A stretch of DNA of 64,000 nucleotides from Thermovibrio ammonificans HB-1. GTDB lineage: Bacteria > Aquificota > Aquificia > Desulfurobacteriales > Desulfurobacteriaceae. The DNA lies in the NCBI RefSeq assembly GCF_000185805.1, contig NC_014926.1, positions 155,001-219,000 on the forward strand, written 5' to 3'. Both the position numbers and the translations under genes were made by a program. Shown piece after piece: positions 33,838-42,302 of the stretch. The notes below the pieces were generated by a model that saw nothing but the letters and a program-made list of their open reading frames with translations, had not been told where the DNA came from and did not search any database. Positions within the stretch are counted from its first letter, which is position 1. The number at the start of each line of letters is the position of its first letter.

Positions 33838-34458
33838 TTAAAATTCAATAACCTCTTGGGTTTCAAGGGCCCTTTTAATGGAGTTTTTGAGGTTGTCGAC
33901 GTTTACCGAGAGAACCGTACCCGAGTACCCCTGTAGTAGCTCGAGGGCGTTCTCAAGGAGGAGTTTAAATCCCCTCTCGTTGAAGTTTTTCAGGTGGTAG
34001 TAAGCCACCCCTACCTGGATGAGGGCCTGAAGGAAGTCCCTGAGCCTGCCGAACTCGCCCATCCACACTTCCTCTAAGAGCTCGTGAACCTCAAAGTAGA
34101 GTTCGGCCTTAAAGAGCTCCCTTGCCATCTTGACGTTTACCTCAAGGTCTTCGCCGACCGGGTTGAAGTCTTTGGGGAGCTTCGACAGGAAGCGCTGGTA
34201 GTGCTCGGCCTTGTCTTTCAGTATCTCTTCGGTTATCGGGTCGAGCTCCTCTTCCTTTAACTTGAGTTTGCCTCCCTTAAACTCAAGGAGCGGAAGGCCC
34301 TCTGCCACCGACTCACCCAGCTCCGGCTCTACCTGAACCCCCTTGTTCAGTATAGCCTCAACTGCCGCCTCGAGCTCCTTAAAGGGCTCCTCCTCTTTCT
34401 CCCTCAGGTAGTCGCAGAGCCTATGGGCAAACCAGTTCCTGATTTCGTAGTAGTCCAT
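33838..34458 (-). CDS. DUF309 family protein
   Basis: A 206-residue protein. The C-terminal part (about 110-190) carries the DUF309 signature: ARELFKAELYFEVHELLEEVWMGEF...LRDFLQALIQVGVAYYHLKNFNERGFKLLLENALELL. The N-terminal about 100 residues are acidic and not recognised. No biochemical role is established for the family. The gene starts 51 bp after leuC in the same direction, with a hairpin in between, so some read-through or separate initiation is needed. Confidence 0.8.
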   Translation of the reverse strand: MDYYEIRNWFAHRLCDYLREKEEEPFKELEAAVEAILNKGVQVEPELGESVAEGLPLLEFKGGKLKLKEEELDPITEEILKDKAEHYQRFLSKLPKDFNPVGEDLEVNVKMARELFKAELYFEVHELLEEVWMGEFGRLRDFLQALIQVGVAYYHLKNFNERGFKLLLENALELLQGYSGTVLSVNVDNLKNSIKRALETQEVIEF

Positions 34459-34483
34459 GGAAATCTCCGGAAAGGTTAAGGAA

Positions 34484-34499
34484 GGGGGCGAAAGCCCCC
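34484..34499 (-). terminator. Hairpin downstream of leuC
   Basis: GGGGGC-GAAA-GCCCCC is a perfect 6-bp stem with a GNRA-like tetraloop (UUUC on the minus strand), followed on the minus strand by CTTCCTTAACCTTT. It lies between leuC and the DUF309 gene and probably attenuates transcription. Confidence 0.6.
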
Positions 34500-34509
34500 G
34501 ATGGAGGTC

Positions 34510-35781
34510 TTAGTTTGAGCCTACAACTTCGTCCGGGTGGGCTATCCTTCCCAGAACGGCGGAAGCTGCGGCCACTGCAGGGGATGCAAGGTAAACTTCG
34601 CTTTCGGGGTGACCCATACGGCCCACGAAGTTCCTGTTGGTTGTTGCCACTGCACGCTCTCCCTTGGCGAGGATTCCCATGTGGCCGCCCAGGCACGGTC
34701 CGCAGGTGGGGGTGGATACAACGCACTCTGCTTCGAGGAAGATGTCTATCAGTCCCTCTTTGAGGGCCTGCCTGTAGATTTCCTGAGTGGCCGGAATAAC
34801 TATGCACCTTACGTTGGGGTTGACCTTTTTGCCTTTGAGGATTTGGGCGGCAACCCTTAGGTCGCTCAGCCTTCCGTTTGTGCAGGAGCCTATGACAACC
34901 TGGTCTATGGTTACGTGGGTGGCCTCGGTTACCGGCCTTGTGTTTGAAGGCAGGTAGGGGAACGCAACCTGGGGCTCGATTTTGGAGACGTCTATCTCGT
35001 AAACTTCGGAGTACTCTGCGTCGGGGTCGGATTTGTAGAGCTTGTAGGGCCTTTTTGCCCTTCCCTTAACGTACTCCAGGGTCTTTTCGTCGGGCTCGAT
35101 TATGCCGTTTTTGGCTCCGGCCTCTATGGCCATGTTGCAGATTGTGAAGCGGTCGTCCATCGGGAGCTCCCTTATGGCCTCCCCTGTGTGCTCCATCGTT
35201 TTGTAGAGAGCTCCGTCGACCCCTATCATCCCTATAACGTAGAGGATTATGTCCTTTCCGCCGACCCACCTTTGGCGCTTTCCGTAGTAAATGAACTTCA
35301 TCTGTTCGGGCACTTTAAACCAGACCTCTCCGGTGAGCCAGGCGTAGGCCATGTCGGTTGAGCCTACACCTGTAGAGAAGGCTCCCAGTGCTCCGTAGGT
35401 GCAGGTGTGGGAGTCTGCGCCTATTACAACATCTCCGGGAACCACAACGCCCTGCTCGGGAAGGAGCGCGTGCTCTATCCCTACCCTTCCTTCGGGCCAG
35501 AAGTGTTTGATGTTGAACTCCCTGGCGAACTCCCGCATCATCTTAACCTGCTCTGCAGCTTTTATGTCCTTTGCGGGAACGAAGTGGTCGGGAACGAGCG
35601 CTATGCGCTCTCTGTCCCAAACCTGCTTGGCACCTATCGCTTTAACCTGCTTTATCGCTATCGGTGCCGTAACGTCGTTGGCAAGGGCGATGTCGACTTT
35701 ACACATTATCAGCTCGCCCGGGTGAACCTCTTTCTTCCCGGCGTGGTCTGCCAAAATCTTCTGAGTTATCGTCATTCCCAT
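34510..35781 (-). CDS. leuC: 3-isopropylmalate dehydratase large subunit
   Basis: LeuC is the [4Fe-4S] subunit of isopropylmalate isomerase in leucine synthesis. [58 protein letters not shown] and [16 protein letters not shown] provide the cluster cysteines; [13 protein letters not shown] binds substrate. The 423-residue length is the shorter archaeal/thermophile LeuC (or HacA-like) form; homoaconitase activity cannot be excluded. The small subunit gene leuD is not adjacent in this window. Confidence 0.95.
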   Translation of the reverse strand: MGMTITQKILADHAGKKEVHPGELIMCKVDIALANDVTAPIAIKQVKAIGAKQVWDRERIALVPDHFVPAKDIKAAEQVKMMREFAREFNIKHFWPEGRVGIEHALLPEQGVVVPGDVVIGADSHTCTYGALGAFSTGVGSTDMAYAWLTGEVWFKVPEQMKFIYYGKRQRWVGGKDIILYVIGMIGVDGALYKTMEHTGEAIRELPMDDRFTICNMAIEAGAKNGIIEPDEKTLEYVKGRAKRPYKLYKSDPDAEYSEVYEIDVSKIEPQVAFPYLPSNTRPVTEATHVTIDQVVIGSCTNGRLSDLRVAAQILKGKKVNPNVRCIVIPATQEIYRQALKEGLIDIFLEAECVVSTPTCGPCLGGHMGILAKGERAVATTNRNFVGRMGHPESEVYLASPAVAAASAVLGRIAHPDEVVGSN

Positions 35782-35831
35782 GGCGTTACCTCTTGAAAGA
35801 GTTGTTGAAAGGCCGCTTAGTTAGGTGGTAA

Positions 35832-35837
35832 ATTATA
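35832..35837 (-). promoter_or_regulatory. Predicted -10 box for leuC
   Basis: TATAAT on the minus strand, about 51 bases before the leuC ATG, in the divergent gap to the secreted-protein gene at 35880. The -35 region (T-rich) is not convincing. Confidence 0.4.
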
Positions 35838-35879
35838 CACGGTCGAAAAATTAAGAAAAATTAATGAACGAGGGAGGAG

Positions 35880-36527
35880 ATGAGGAAGAAGAAGATTGGG
35901 GTACTTCTCCTTGCCGCGGTGCTCACCTTCGGAGGGGGTGCACAGGCGGGAGTGGAGGAGAAGCTCTCTTCCGTTGCCAAGGCTCTGAAGATTTTCGACC
36001 CGAAACTGGTGAAGAGGGTTGTTGCCACCTTTAACTCCCAGCATTTTGTAGGCGGCAGCAGGCTTTCTAATGCGGTTTACATCTGTTACCCGGTTGATAC
36101 GGTTGTTACCGTTCCCGATTGGGGCGTTATTGCGGAGAAGGAGGGGGTAACGGTTAAAGAGGTTTCCGTAAGCGACGATTCGGGTAAGTCGGTTCTCAAA
36201 CTGAAGACCGACTCTCGACTCGTTACGCTTCCCGAACTCAAGCCCGGCTTTTACACGGTTAAGGTTGTTTTCACCGAGAAAGCCGGCGGTAAGGTGGCTC
36301 AGATGGAGGAGAGCGGTGAGTTTGAGGTTGTTGAGCTCTCCGGTGACCTGAAGAAGGCCTTTGAGGAGTTCTCCCAGAGGCTGGCTAACTCTTCTCTGGG
36401 TAAGTGCGACAGGTTCCTGGCCTGGAGCCTCTTCTTCCAGAAGATGAGCCGGGGAGATTACGACTTCTCCTACAACAGGGACTTTAACCTTTGGAGATAC
36501 AGATACTGTAGCGGGGAGGGGATGTGA
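35880..36527 (+). CDS. Secreted protein of unknown function
   Basis: A 215-residue protein with a clear signal peptide (KKKIGVLLLAAVLTFGGGAQA). The mature part is a mix of strands (about 60-155) and helices at the end; it has Cys in CYPVDTVV, GKCDRF and YRYCSGEG, possibly disulfide-bonded. No family recognised. The ATG at 35880 has GGGAGGAG. Its stop overlaps the start of the M48 protease gene, so the two exported proteins are produced together, followed by the CHASE2 protein. Confidence 0.72.
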   Translation: MRKKKIGVLLLAAVLTFGGGAQAGVEEKLSSVAKALKIFDPKLVKRVVATFNSQHFVGGSRLSNAVYICYPVDTVVTVPDWGVIAEKEGVTVKEVSVSDDSGKSVLKLKTDSRLVTLPELKPGFYTVKVVFTEKAGGKVAQMEESGEFEVVELSGDLKKAFEEFSQRLANSSLGKCDRFLAWSLFFQKMSRGDYDFSYNRDFNLWRYRYCSGEGM

Positions 36528-37729
36528 GAAGGGTTGCCGTTGCTGCTGCGCTGCTCTTTCTGCACTCTTCTGCCTACGGTTTTGACTTTTCCGTTCTTCA
36601 GAAGGCGGCTGTTGCCACTTTGAAGATTATGAACGAAGTGGGAATTAAAACGGACGATAAGCTGCGGTTTGATTTTGACTGTAAGGAGCCGGTTCGAACC
36701 TTTGATAAGACGGTGCTGCTGAAGATTGTTGCCTCCTACGGTAGGGAGGATAACCTGAAGCTCATCGAGACCTACTTGAGGAGCACCCCCTGGTTTCCCG
36801 TCTCCGTTGAGGAGATGATAGGCAAGAGGGTTGTGGATAACAACATTGAAAAGGGAGTGATTCTGACGAGGAAGGAGGCTCCGAAGCTCTACGCAATCTT
36901 AGACGCCCAGGCCGACTTTGTCCTTAAGGGGGTTAAGAAGCTCGTTGGAACCCAGGAGCTTCCCTACCGTTTCCACTTCTACATTTACGACTCACTGGAT
37001 AAAAACGCCTTCTCCCTGCCCGGAGGGTACATTTTGGTGAGTAAGCGCCTCGTTGAAGAGGTCAGGATGGAGGAGAGGCGCAACAGGCATTTTAAGACCA
37101 AAAGGCACGATAAGAGGGACTTCCTCCGGTTTACCCTTGCCCACGAGATATCCCACAACTTAAGGCGCCACTACTCCCTGAAGGTGCAGGACGTAATCGT
37201 TAACGGAATTGAAGACCAGCAGGCCCTGAAAAGGCTTCTGAAGGGGCTTAAAGACTCCTACGCCCTTATAGACCTGAAGCACCTTAAGTTCAGTGCCAAG
37301 GATTTAGATAAGTTCCAGCACCAGGTAGAAGAGGTTGACAACGACGTTAAGACGCTAATCTCCCTGTTCGACCGGGGCGTGAAGCGTATGCTTGAGGAGA
37401 AGAGGAAATCTCTGTTTGTTTACGGAAACTTCGAGAAGGAGGCAGACGCCTGTGCTTTAAGGATTCTCTCTGTAGAGTACGACAGGAAGGAGCTTCCCTC
37501 CCTTGTTAACAACTTCCTCAGGAACCTTCCCGACGTGTCCTACTATAAGAAGCGGGAGCCTTTCAGTTTCAACCCGTCCCTTGAGAAGCTGGTTACAAGC
37601 GCAGGAACCGACTTTAAGCAGCTCATAGACTTCTACATAGAGCAGAGCAACTTCATCCACCCCTCCTCCAAGGAGAGGGAGCGTTTCCTTGAGTCGCTGC
37701 TTTCCAAATACGAGCACGGCCACGGTTAG
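36524..37729 (+). CDS. Exported M48-family zinc metalloprotease
   Basis: A 401-residue protein with a signal peptide (VAVAAALLFLHSSAYG). The zinc motif FTLAHEISHNLRRH (HEISH at 207-211) and the downstream Glu in FEKEADACAL are those of M48 peptidases; NAFSLPGGYILVSKRLVEE is the second family hallmark. There is no TPR region, unlike BepA. A role in periplasmic protein quality control is likely for the family. The GTG at 36524 overlaps the preceding stop; the CHASE2 gene begins 8 bp after it. Confidence 0.85.
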   Translation: MRRVAVAAALLFLHSSAYGFDFSVLQKAAVATLKIMNEVGIKTDDKLRFDFDCKEPVRTFDKTVLLKIVASYGREDNLKLIETYLRSTPWFPVSVEEMIGKRVVDNNIEKGVILTRKEAPKLYAILDAQADFVLKGVKKLVGTQELPYRFHFYIYDSLDKNAFSLPGGYILVSKRLVEEVRMEERRNRHFKTKRHDKRDFLRFTLAHEISHNLRRHYSLKVQDVIVNGIEDQQALKRLLKGLKDSYALIDLKHLKFSAKDLDKFQHQVEEVDNDVKTLISLFDRGVKRMLEEKRKSLFVYGNFEKEADACALRILSVEYDRKELPSLVNNFLRNLPDVSYYKKREPFSFNPSLEKLVTSAGTDFKQLIDFYIEQSNFIHPSSKERERFLESLLSKYEHGHG

Positions 37730-37737
37730 GGGAGGAG

Positions 37738-39198
37738 ATGGAGTTTGACAGGCTGAAAAACGGGCTGCTTGAGGTTGTTCTAAAGCTCTTAAAAAAGAGG
37801 AATTTGAGCCTTCCCGTCCTGTGCAAAACTGTAACCAGGGTTGCGTTCCTCAGCGCTCTTATCCTCTTCTTTCAGGTGAAAACGCCCCTCTTTTCCCTCT
37901 TTTCCGGCGTTACAGAGTCGGTGAACAGGCTTTTGTGGGCCGTTGTTCAGGCGGTAAACGGTGAGGTGAAGAACTTTAACTCCTTTGCGGTTACCGCCTA
38001 CTCCGGTTCGGGGCACAAGGTAGACATCTACACTGTAACGCCCGGGCTCTACAGCTTGCTCTTCGGGAGGGTTTCGCCCCTCGACAGGTGTAAGCTTGCA
38101 GAGCTTGTAGACGGTATAGAACGTAAAGGTTACAGGCTCATAGTTTTCGACCTCGACCTCTCCCCTCTGTGCTCGGGCTCTACTCCCTTTTCCGCTTACT
38201 ACGATAGGTGTCAGAGGAGGCTCGACGGGGAACTGAAGCTCCTTGCCTCCTCCGGTAGTTTGGTTGTTGTTATGGAGCCTTCGGCCGTTTCGGGCACGGG
38301 AGCCTGTGTGGAGAGGTGGAAGGAAGAGCTTCAAAGGGCGGGGGTTCACTTTGCGAGCCCTTACCTTTTGGCCTCGGGCGGCGTTGTCCTCTCCTACCCG
38401 CCGAACTCCCTTGCCTCTGTGGCCTTCGCCCTGGCAGGGGGAGAGCGTCCGAAGAAGGAGTTCCTCATCTCCTATAAGGACGTCTCTTTTAAGAGAGGAC
38501 CTTCCAACGCTGAAGTTGCCTTTGTAGGGGGGAGTTTCGACGGCAGGGATTACTTCTACACCCCCCAGGGGAAGATGCCGGGCCTTTTCATCCACGCTGC
38601 CGCCTTCCTTACCCTTTATAAACCCTATAAGTCGTGGAAGTTTCTCTCCTACCTGTTTACGTTCCTGTTTGTTATGCTGGTTTCCCGGCTGTTTGAAAGG
38701 CTCCTCTCCGGTTACTTCGAGTTTCGCTCTGTAGCCGAAGGTTTAAATGCATCTGAAGAAGAGTGTCTCTTTACTTTGAACTACCTGCGGAGCCTTGCCC
38801 TTTTCGTTCTGGCGATGTTCTTCCTGTTTTTCTGTTTCTCCTTTGTTGCGTTGGTGTTTAACGTTGTCCTCTCCCCCGTTCCCATTTTAATCTCTGGTGC
38901 TTTTGAGGGAGCCGTGCGTTACCGTAACAACATTACGGCCAAATCTATCTCGATTGAGCTGTTCCAGGGTCAGCAGGAGCAGAAAGAGGAAAAAGGGGCT
39001 CTGTTTTCTTACATCTGTAGAGGAGTTTCTAAACTGGCCGGGAAGATTTTGACGTTTTTAAAGTTGAAGCCTCCCGAGGAGAGAAACACCGCAGGAACGG
39101 CAGGGGCTAATAGGGCGAATAGTGGGCCGGAGAACGCCGTTGCCGTGTGTCTCTTCTACCTCCTGCTTACCGCGGTTATACTTGTGCTGACAATTTAG
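37738..39198 (+). CDS. CHASE2-domain membrane protein without output domain
   Basis: A 486-residue membrane protein. A first transmembrane helix (about 33-48) leads to an extracytoplasmic domain (about 60-300) with CHASE2 hallmarks: YRLIVFDLDLSP and FVGGSFDGRDYFYTPQGKMPGLFIHAAAF. Four cysteines in this domain might pair. Further helices follow at about 303-318, 352-390 and 466-485. CHASE2 normally senses signals for a kinase, cyclase or transporter-like partner; none is attached here, only a loop rich in Gln, Glu and Lys. The operon with a secreted protein and a protease suggests an envelope function. Confidence 0.72.
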   Translation: MEFDRLKNGLLEVVLKLLKKRNLSLPVLCKTVTRVAFLSALILFFQVKTPLFSLFSGVTESVNRLLWAVVQAVNGEVKNFNSFAVTAYSGSGHKVDIYTVTPGLYSLLFGRVSPLDRCKLAELVDGIERKGYRLIVFDLDLSPLCSGSTPFSAYYDRCQRRLDGELKLLASSGSLVVVMEPSAVSGTGACVERWKEELQRAGVHFASPYLLASGGVVLSYPPNSLASVAFALAGGERPKKEFLISYKDVSFKRGPSNAEVAFVGGSFDGRDYFYTPQGKMPGLFIHAAAFLTLYKPYKSWKFLSYLFTFLFVMLVSRLFERLLSGYFEFRSVAEGLNASEEECLFTLNYLRSLALFVLAMFFLFFCFSFVALVFNVVLSPVPILISGAFEGAVRYRNNITAKSISIELFQGQQEQKEEKGALFSYICRGVSKLAGKILTFLKLKPPEERNTAGTAGANRANSGPENAVAVCLFYLLLTAVILVLTI

Positions 39199-39210
39199 GC
39201 AGGAGGCCCT

Positions 39211-39852
39211 ATGAAGGCTCTCTTCGGGGGGAGCTTCAACCCCGTCCACAACGGCCATTTAATCCTTGCCCGCGACGTTGTTGAGGACTTCGGCTTTGAG
39301 AAGCTCTTCTTCGTTCCCGCAAAAGTTCAGCCCCTGAAGGGGAAGCTCCTCATTCCCCCCGAAGTTAGGCTGTCGGCCCTGAGGGCCGCGGTTTCCCTCT
39401 ACCCCCGCTTCGACGTTTGGGACTTCGAGCTTAAAAGTGAGGGAGTTTCCTACACCTACAGAACCCTCGAGCACTTTCACCGGCTCTACGGCGAGAGGCC
39501 CGCGTTCGTTTTAGGGGCCGACTCGTTTGCCTCCCTTCCCAGGTGGAAGGAACCCCAAAGGGTTCTTGAACTTGCAAGGCTGGTTGTTATGGCCAGGCCC
39601 GGTTACAGCCCCGATTTTGAGGAGGTTTTCCGGCAGCTGGGCCTCTGCCCGAAGTTTATAATTGTTGAAAAAGAGGGGGTAGAGCTTCCGCAGGAGTGGG
39701 ACGTAGCTCTTTACAGGGGGCGTCTTCTGGACATCAGCGCAACGGAAATCAGGAGAAGGCTCCTTGAGGGAGACTCTATCTCTTACTTTGTTCCCGAGCA
39801 AGTTGAGAAAATTCTGAGGAGGTGGCGGGATGGCTTACAGCAAAATGTTTAA
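39211..39852 (+). CDS. nadD: Nicotinate-nucleotide adenylyltransferase
   Basis: NadD adenylylates nicotinate mononucleotide in NAD synthesis. The nucleotidyltransferase start KALFGGSFNPVHNGHLILARDV and the late DISATEIRRRL motif are diagnostic. 213 residues is the usual size. The ATG at 39211 follows AGGAGG. The last 23 bp overlap the pgk start. Confidence 0.97.
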   Translation: MKALFGGSFNPVHNGHLILARDVVEDFGFEKLFFVPAKVQPLKGKLLIPPEVRLSALRAAVSLYPRFDVWDFELKSEGVSYTYRTLEHFHRLYGERPAFVLGADSFASLPRWKEPQRVLELARLVVMARPGYSPDFEEVFRQLGLCPKFIIVEKEGVELPQEWDVALYRGRLLDISATEIRRRLLEGDSISYFVPEQVEKILRRWRDGLQQNV

Positions 39853-41050
39853 CAAGATGACCCTGCGGGACGTTCCACCCGAGAAGCTGAAAGGGAGGAA
39901 GGTGTTCGTAAGGGTCGACTTTAACGTCCCGATAGAGGACGGCGTTATAACCAACGACAAGCGCATCAGGGCGGCCCTGCCCACCATAAACTACCTGCTT
40001 GACCACGGTGCGAAAGTTGTACTCTGCTCCCACCTCGACAGGCCGAAAGGTTGGGACCCGAAGCTCTCCCTCAAGCCCGTTGCGGAGAGGCTCTCGAGGC
40101 TCCTTGAAAAGGAGGTGAAGTTCGTCCCCGACTGCATCGGCGAAGTTGCCAAGGAGGCCGTTGACTCTCTTGAGCCGGGCGAAGTTGCCCTCCTGGAGAA
40201 CGTGAGGTTTTACCCGGGAGAGACCAAGAACGACCCTGAGTTTGCCCGTCAGCTGGCCGAGCTTGCCGAAATCTACGTTAACGATGCCTTCGGGACGGCC
40301 CACAGGAAACACGCCTCCACCTACGGTATCACTCAGTTCGTTGAGCTTGCGGTTGCAGGCTTTCTGCTTGAAAAGGAGATAAAGTACCTTCAGAAGGCCC
40401 TCGAGAACCCCGAAAGACCTCTCGTTCTCATAATCGGAGGCTCGAAAGTTTCCGGTAAGCTGGAGGTTATAGAGAACCTCCTTACAAAAGTGGATAAGAT
40501 GCTGGTGGGCGGCGGTATGGCCTACACTTTCCTCAAGGCTATGGGCTACCAGGTGGGTAAGTCCCTCGTTGAAGACGACCTTATCCCCACCGCCAAGAGG
40601 ATTATGGAGGAGGCCGACCAGAGGGGCGTTAAGTTCTACGTTCCTGTAGACAGCAACAACGCCGACCAGTTCTCAGAGACCGCCCACACCAAGCTTACGA
40701 CCTACAAGGAGATTCCCGAGGATATGATGGGTCTGGATATAGGGCCGGCCACCGTTGAGCTTTTCAAAGAGGCCCTCTCCGACGCCAAGACTATACTCTG
40801 GAATGGCCCTATGGGCGTTTTTGAGATGGAGAAGTTCCGCTTCGGCACAATGGCTATAGGGAAGATAGTTGCCGAGCATAAAGAGGCCCTGAGGATTGTA
40901 GGTGGTGGCGATAGCGTTGCCGCCATAGAGATGCTCGGCCTTGAGCACGAGATAGACCACGTTTCCACAGGCGGCGGAGCCTTCCTTCAGTTCCTTGCAG
41001 GTAAAGAGCTTCCCGCCATAGTGGCCCTTACCGATAAGCCGGCCGGTTAA
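39830..41050 (+). CDS. pgk: Phosphoglycerate kinase
   Basis: Pgk interconverts 1,3-bisphosphoglycerate and 3-phosphoglycerate with ADP/ATP. KVFVRVDFNVPIEDG, SHLDRPKGWD, FVNDAFGTAHRKHAS-like YVNDAFGTAHRKHAST and the C-terminal GGGDSVAAIE...STGGGAFLQFLAG are typical. 406 residues. Its TAA shares bases with the stop of the opposing HEPN gene inside a hairpin. Confidence 0.98.
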   Translation: MAYSKMFNKMTLRDVPPEKLKGRKVFVRVDFNVPIEDGVITNDKRIRAALPTINYLLDHGAKVVLCSHLDRPKGWDPKLSLKPVAERLSRLLEKEVKFVPDCIGEVAKEAVDSLEPGEVALLENVRFYPGETKNDPEFARQLAELAEIYVNDAFGTAHRKHASTYGITQFVELAVAGFLLEKEIKYLQKALENPERPLVLIIGGSKVSGKLEVIENLLTKVDKMLVGGGMAYTFLKAMGYQVGKSLVEDDLIPTAKRIMEEADQRGVKFYVPVDSNNADQFSETAHTKLTTYKEIPEDMMGLDIGPATVELFKEALSDAKTILWNGPMGVFEMEKFRFGTMAIGKIVAEHKEALRIVGGGDSVAAIEMLGLEHEIDHVSTGGGAFLQFLAGKELPAIVALTDKPAG

Positions 41051-41058
41051 ACCCGGCC
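41041..41058. terminator. Hairpin whose loop contains both stop codons of pgk and the HEPN gene
   Basis: GGCCGG (41041-41046) pairs with CCGGCC (41053-41058). The loop contains TTAA, which supplies TAA on both strands (41048-41050 plus, 41047-41049 minus). The plus strand continues GCTTACCCTTTTAAAG. It is a very compact bidirectional gene end. Confidence 0.6.
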
Positions 41059-41472
41059 GCTTACCCTTTTAAAGCTTTCCTTAACGCTGCTGCACAGGTT
41101 CTGGCTCTTCTCTATCTCCCGGTAGAGCATCTCTCCCAGTAAAACGGCCGTTGCCGAGGCCTTGGGCGACAGCGTAAGGTTCAGGTTGTAGTCGCTGTCG
41201 TTCCTGCTTCCCCTTAACTCCCACAACATGTTTCCCATGGCTCTCAGCCTGGCGTTCTCCGAAAACAGCAGCGTTTTAATCACAAGGGCGTGGGCCTCCC
41301 CGGAGTGGAGCCTCTTCAGCTCTTTGTTACTCAGGCAGGCCGCTAACTTCTCCCTCGCAATCAGGAAACACCCGTAGTAGGCTCTGCTTATTGCGCTCCT
41401 TAGTTTTGCCTCCGGCGAGCCCGCTTTCGCCAGCTCACGGGCGAGCTCGATAAACTCCTTAGGGTCAAACAT
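41047..41472 (-). CDS. HEPN-domain protein (UPF0332-like)
   Basis: A 141-residue all-helical protein. LRSAISRAYYGCFLIAREKL (24-43) and ELRGSRNDSDYNLNL (85-99) match the two conserved helices of UPF0332/COG1895-type HEPN proteins. The classic RNase motif R-x4-6-H is not seen, although Arg90-Asn91-Asp92 and Tyr95 occupy its place. HEPN proteins often are toxins or partners in defence and nucleotidyltransferase systems. It overlaps the TPR gene by 8 bp, so the two proteins are probably a pair. No MNT nucleotidyltransferase is nearby. Confidence 0.75.
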   Translation of the reverse strand: MFDPKEFIELARELAKAGSPEAKLRSAISRAYYGCFLIAREKLAACLSNKELKRLHSGEAHALVIKTLLFSENARLRAMGNMLWELRGSRNDSDYNLNLTLSPKASATAVLLGEMLYREIEKSQNLCSSVKESFKRVSGRV

Positions 41473-42232
41473 TCCGCTCTCCGAACTCTACCGTTATCAG
41501 GGTGGTTTCGTTGAGCTTCTCGGCAACCTCCATGTGGAAGCGAAACTCTTTCTCCACCATGGCTTTGAGCGGTTCCTCTCGGGAGACCTTTGCGAAGATG
41601 GTAATCTGTGGGAGCTGAAGCTCAGAACTGTAGGTGTACGTTAAGGTGAAATCGGAAAAGTACTTTTTTGCCGTTTCCTTAACCGTTTTAACAACGTCGG
41701 GGCGCCTCTCGAACCACCTGCTGCCCCTTTCAAAGAGCTCGATGTTTTCCTCTATTAGAAGGGTAAGCTCCCTTACTTTGGGGCTTTGGCTCTTTTTGAG
41801 GAGTTCAAACAATTCCAGCTCCTGCCTTAAAAGGTTTGAGGCAATATCGAATCGCTTTGCGTTCAGCAGGGCAAGGAGCTCTATCAGGAGTGCCCGGGCT
41901 TTTAAGTTCTTTGGGGCGCTCTGAGTGTTCCTCAGGCGCTCTGCAACCTTTATCGCCTCTACGGAGTAGCCGGCTGCGTTGAAGAGCTCACAGGCCGTCA
42001 GCAGGCACTCCGGGTGTTTTTCCCTTTGGCACTTTTTGGCGACTTCAACGGCCTTCTCAAATAGGCCCAGCTCAAGGAGCATCAGCCCTAAGAGCTGCCA
42101 GCCGCTGTAGTCGTAGGAGTGGTTTCTGAGGTACTCCTCAAGCTCCTCTAACGCCTTTTGTTTCTCCTGGCGGCTCCTTGCCGCGAGGAACTTTTCAAAA
42201 ATGGCCCGGCTCTTCTTTACCGGTTGGGGCAA
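41465..42232 (-). CDS. TPR-like protein partnered with HEPN
   Basis: A 255-residue protein. The first about 140 residues are TPR-like helical hairpins (YSGWQLLGLMLLELGLFEKAVEVAKKC and following). The last about 90 residues (165-252) form a separate domain starting RGSRWFERRPDVVKTV, then SDFTLTYTY, ITIFAKVS and ending TLITVEF. The same domain pattern occurs in the neighbouring 130-residue protein. The start is TTG at 42232 after GGGAGG; no better start is in frame. Function unknown; a regulator or antitoxin of the HEPN protein is a guess. Confidence 0.68.
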   Translation of the reverse strand: MPQPVKKSRAIFEKFLAARSRQEKQKALEELEEYLRNHSYDYSGWQLLGLMLLELGLFEKAVEVAKKCQREKHPECLLTACELFNAAGYSVEAIKVAERLRNTQSAPKNLKARALLIELLALLNAKRFDIASNLLRQELELFELLKKSQSPKVRELTLLIEENIELFERGSRWFERRPDVVKTVKETAKKYFSDFTLTYTYSSELQLPQITIFAKVSREEPLKAMVEKEFRFHMEVAEKLNETTLITVEFGERNV

Positions 42233-42302
42233 CTTCCGATGCCTCCCGTTTTTTCAAACTTGTAACACACTTGGCGGTCAGAAGTTTTGGTTGGCTTTAA
42301 AC

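Noticed and set aside
37789-38595. 268-codon minus-strand frame opposite the CHASE2 gene.
   Set aside because: The plus strand has a ribosome site, membrane helices and CHASE2 motifs; the antisense frame has no coherent domain.
41047-41472. Active HEPN RNase.
   Set aside because: The canonical R-x4-6-H motif is not visible, so catalytic activity is not claimed.
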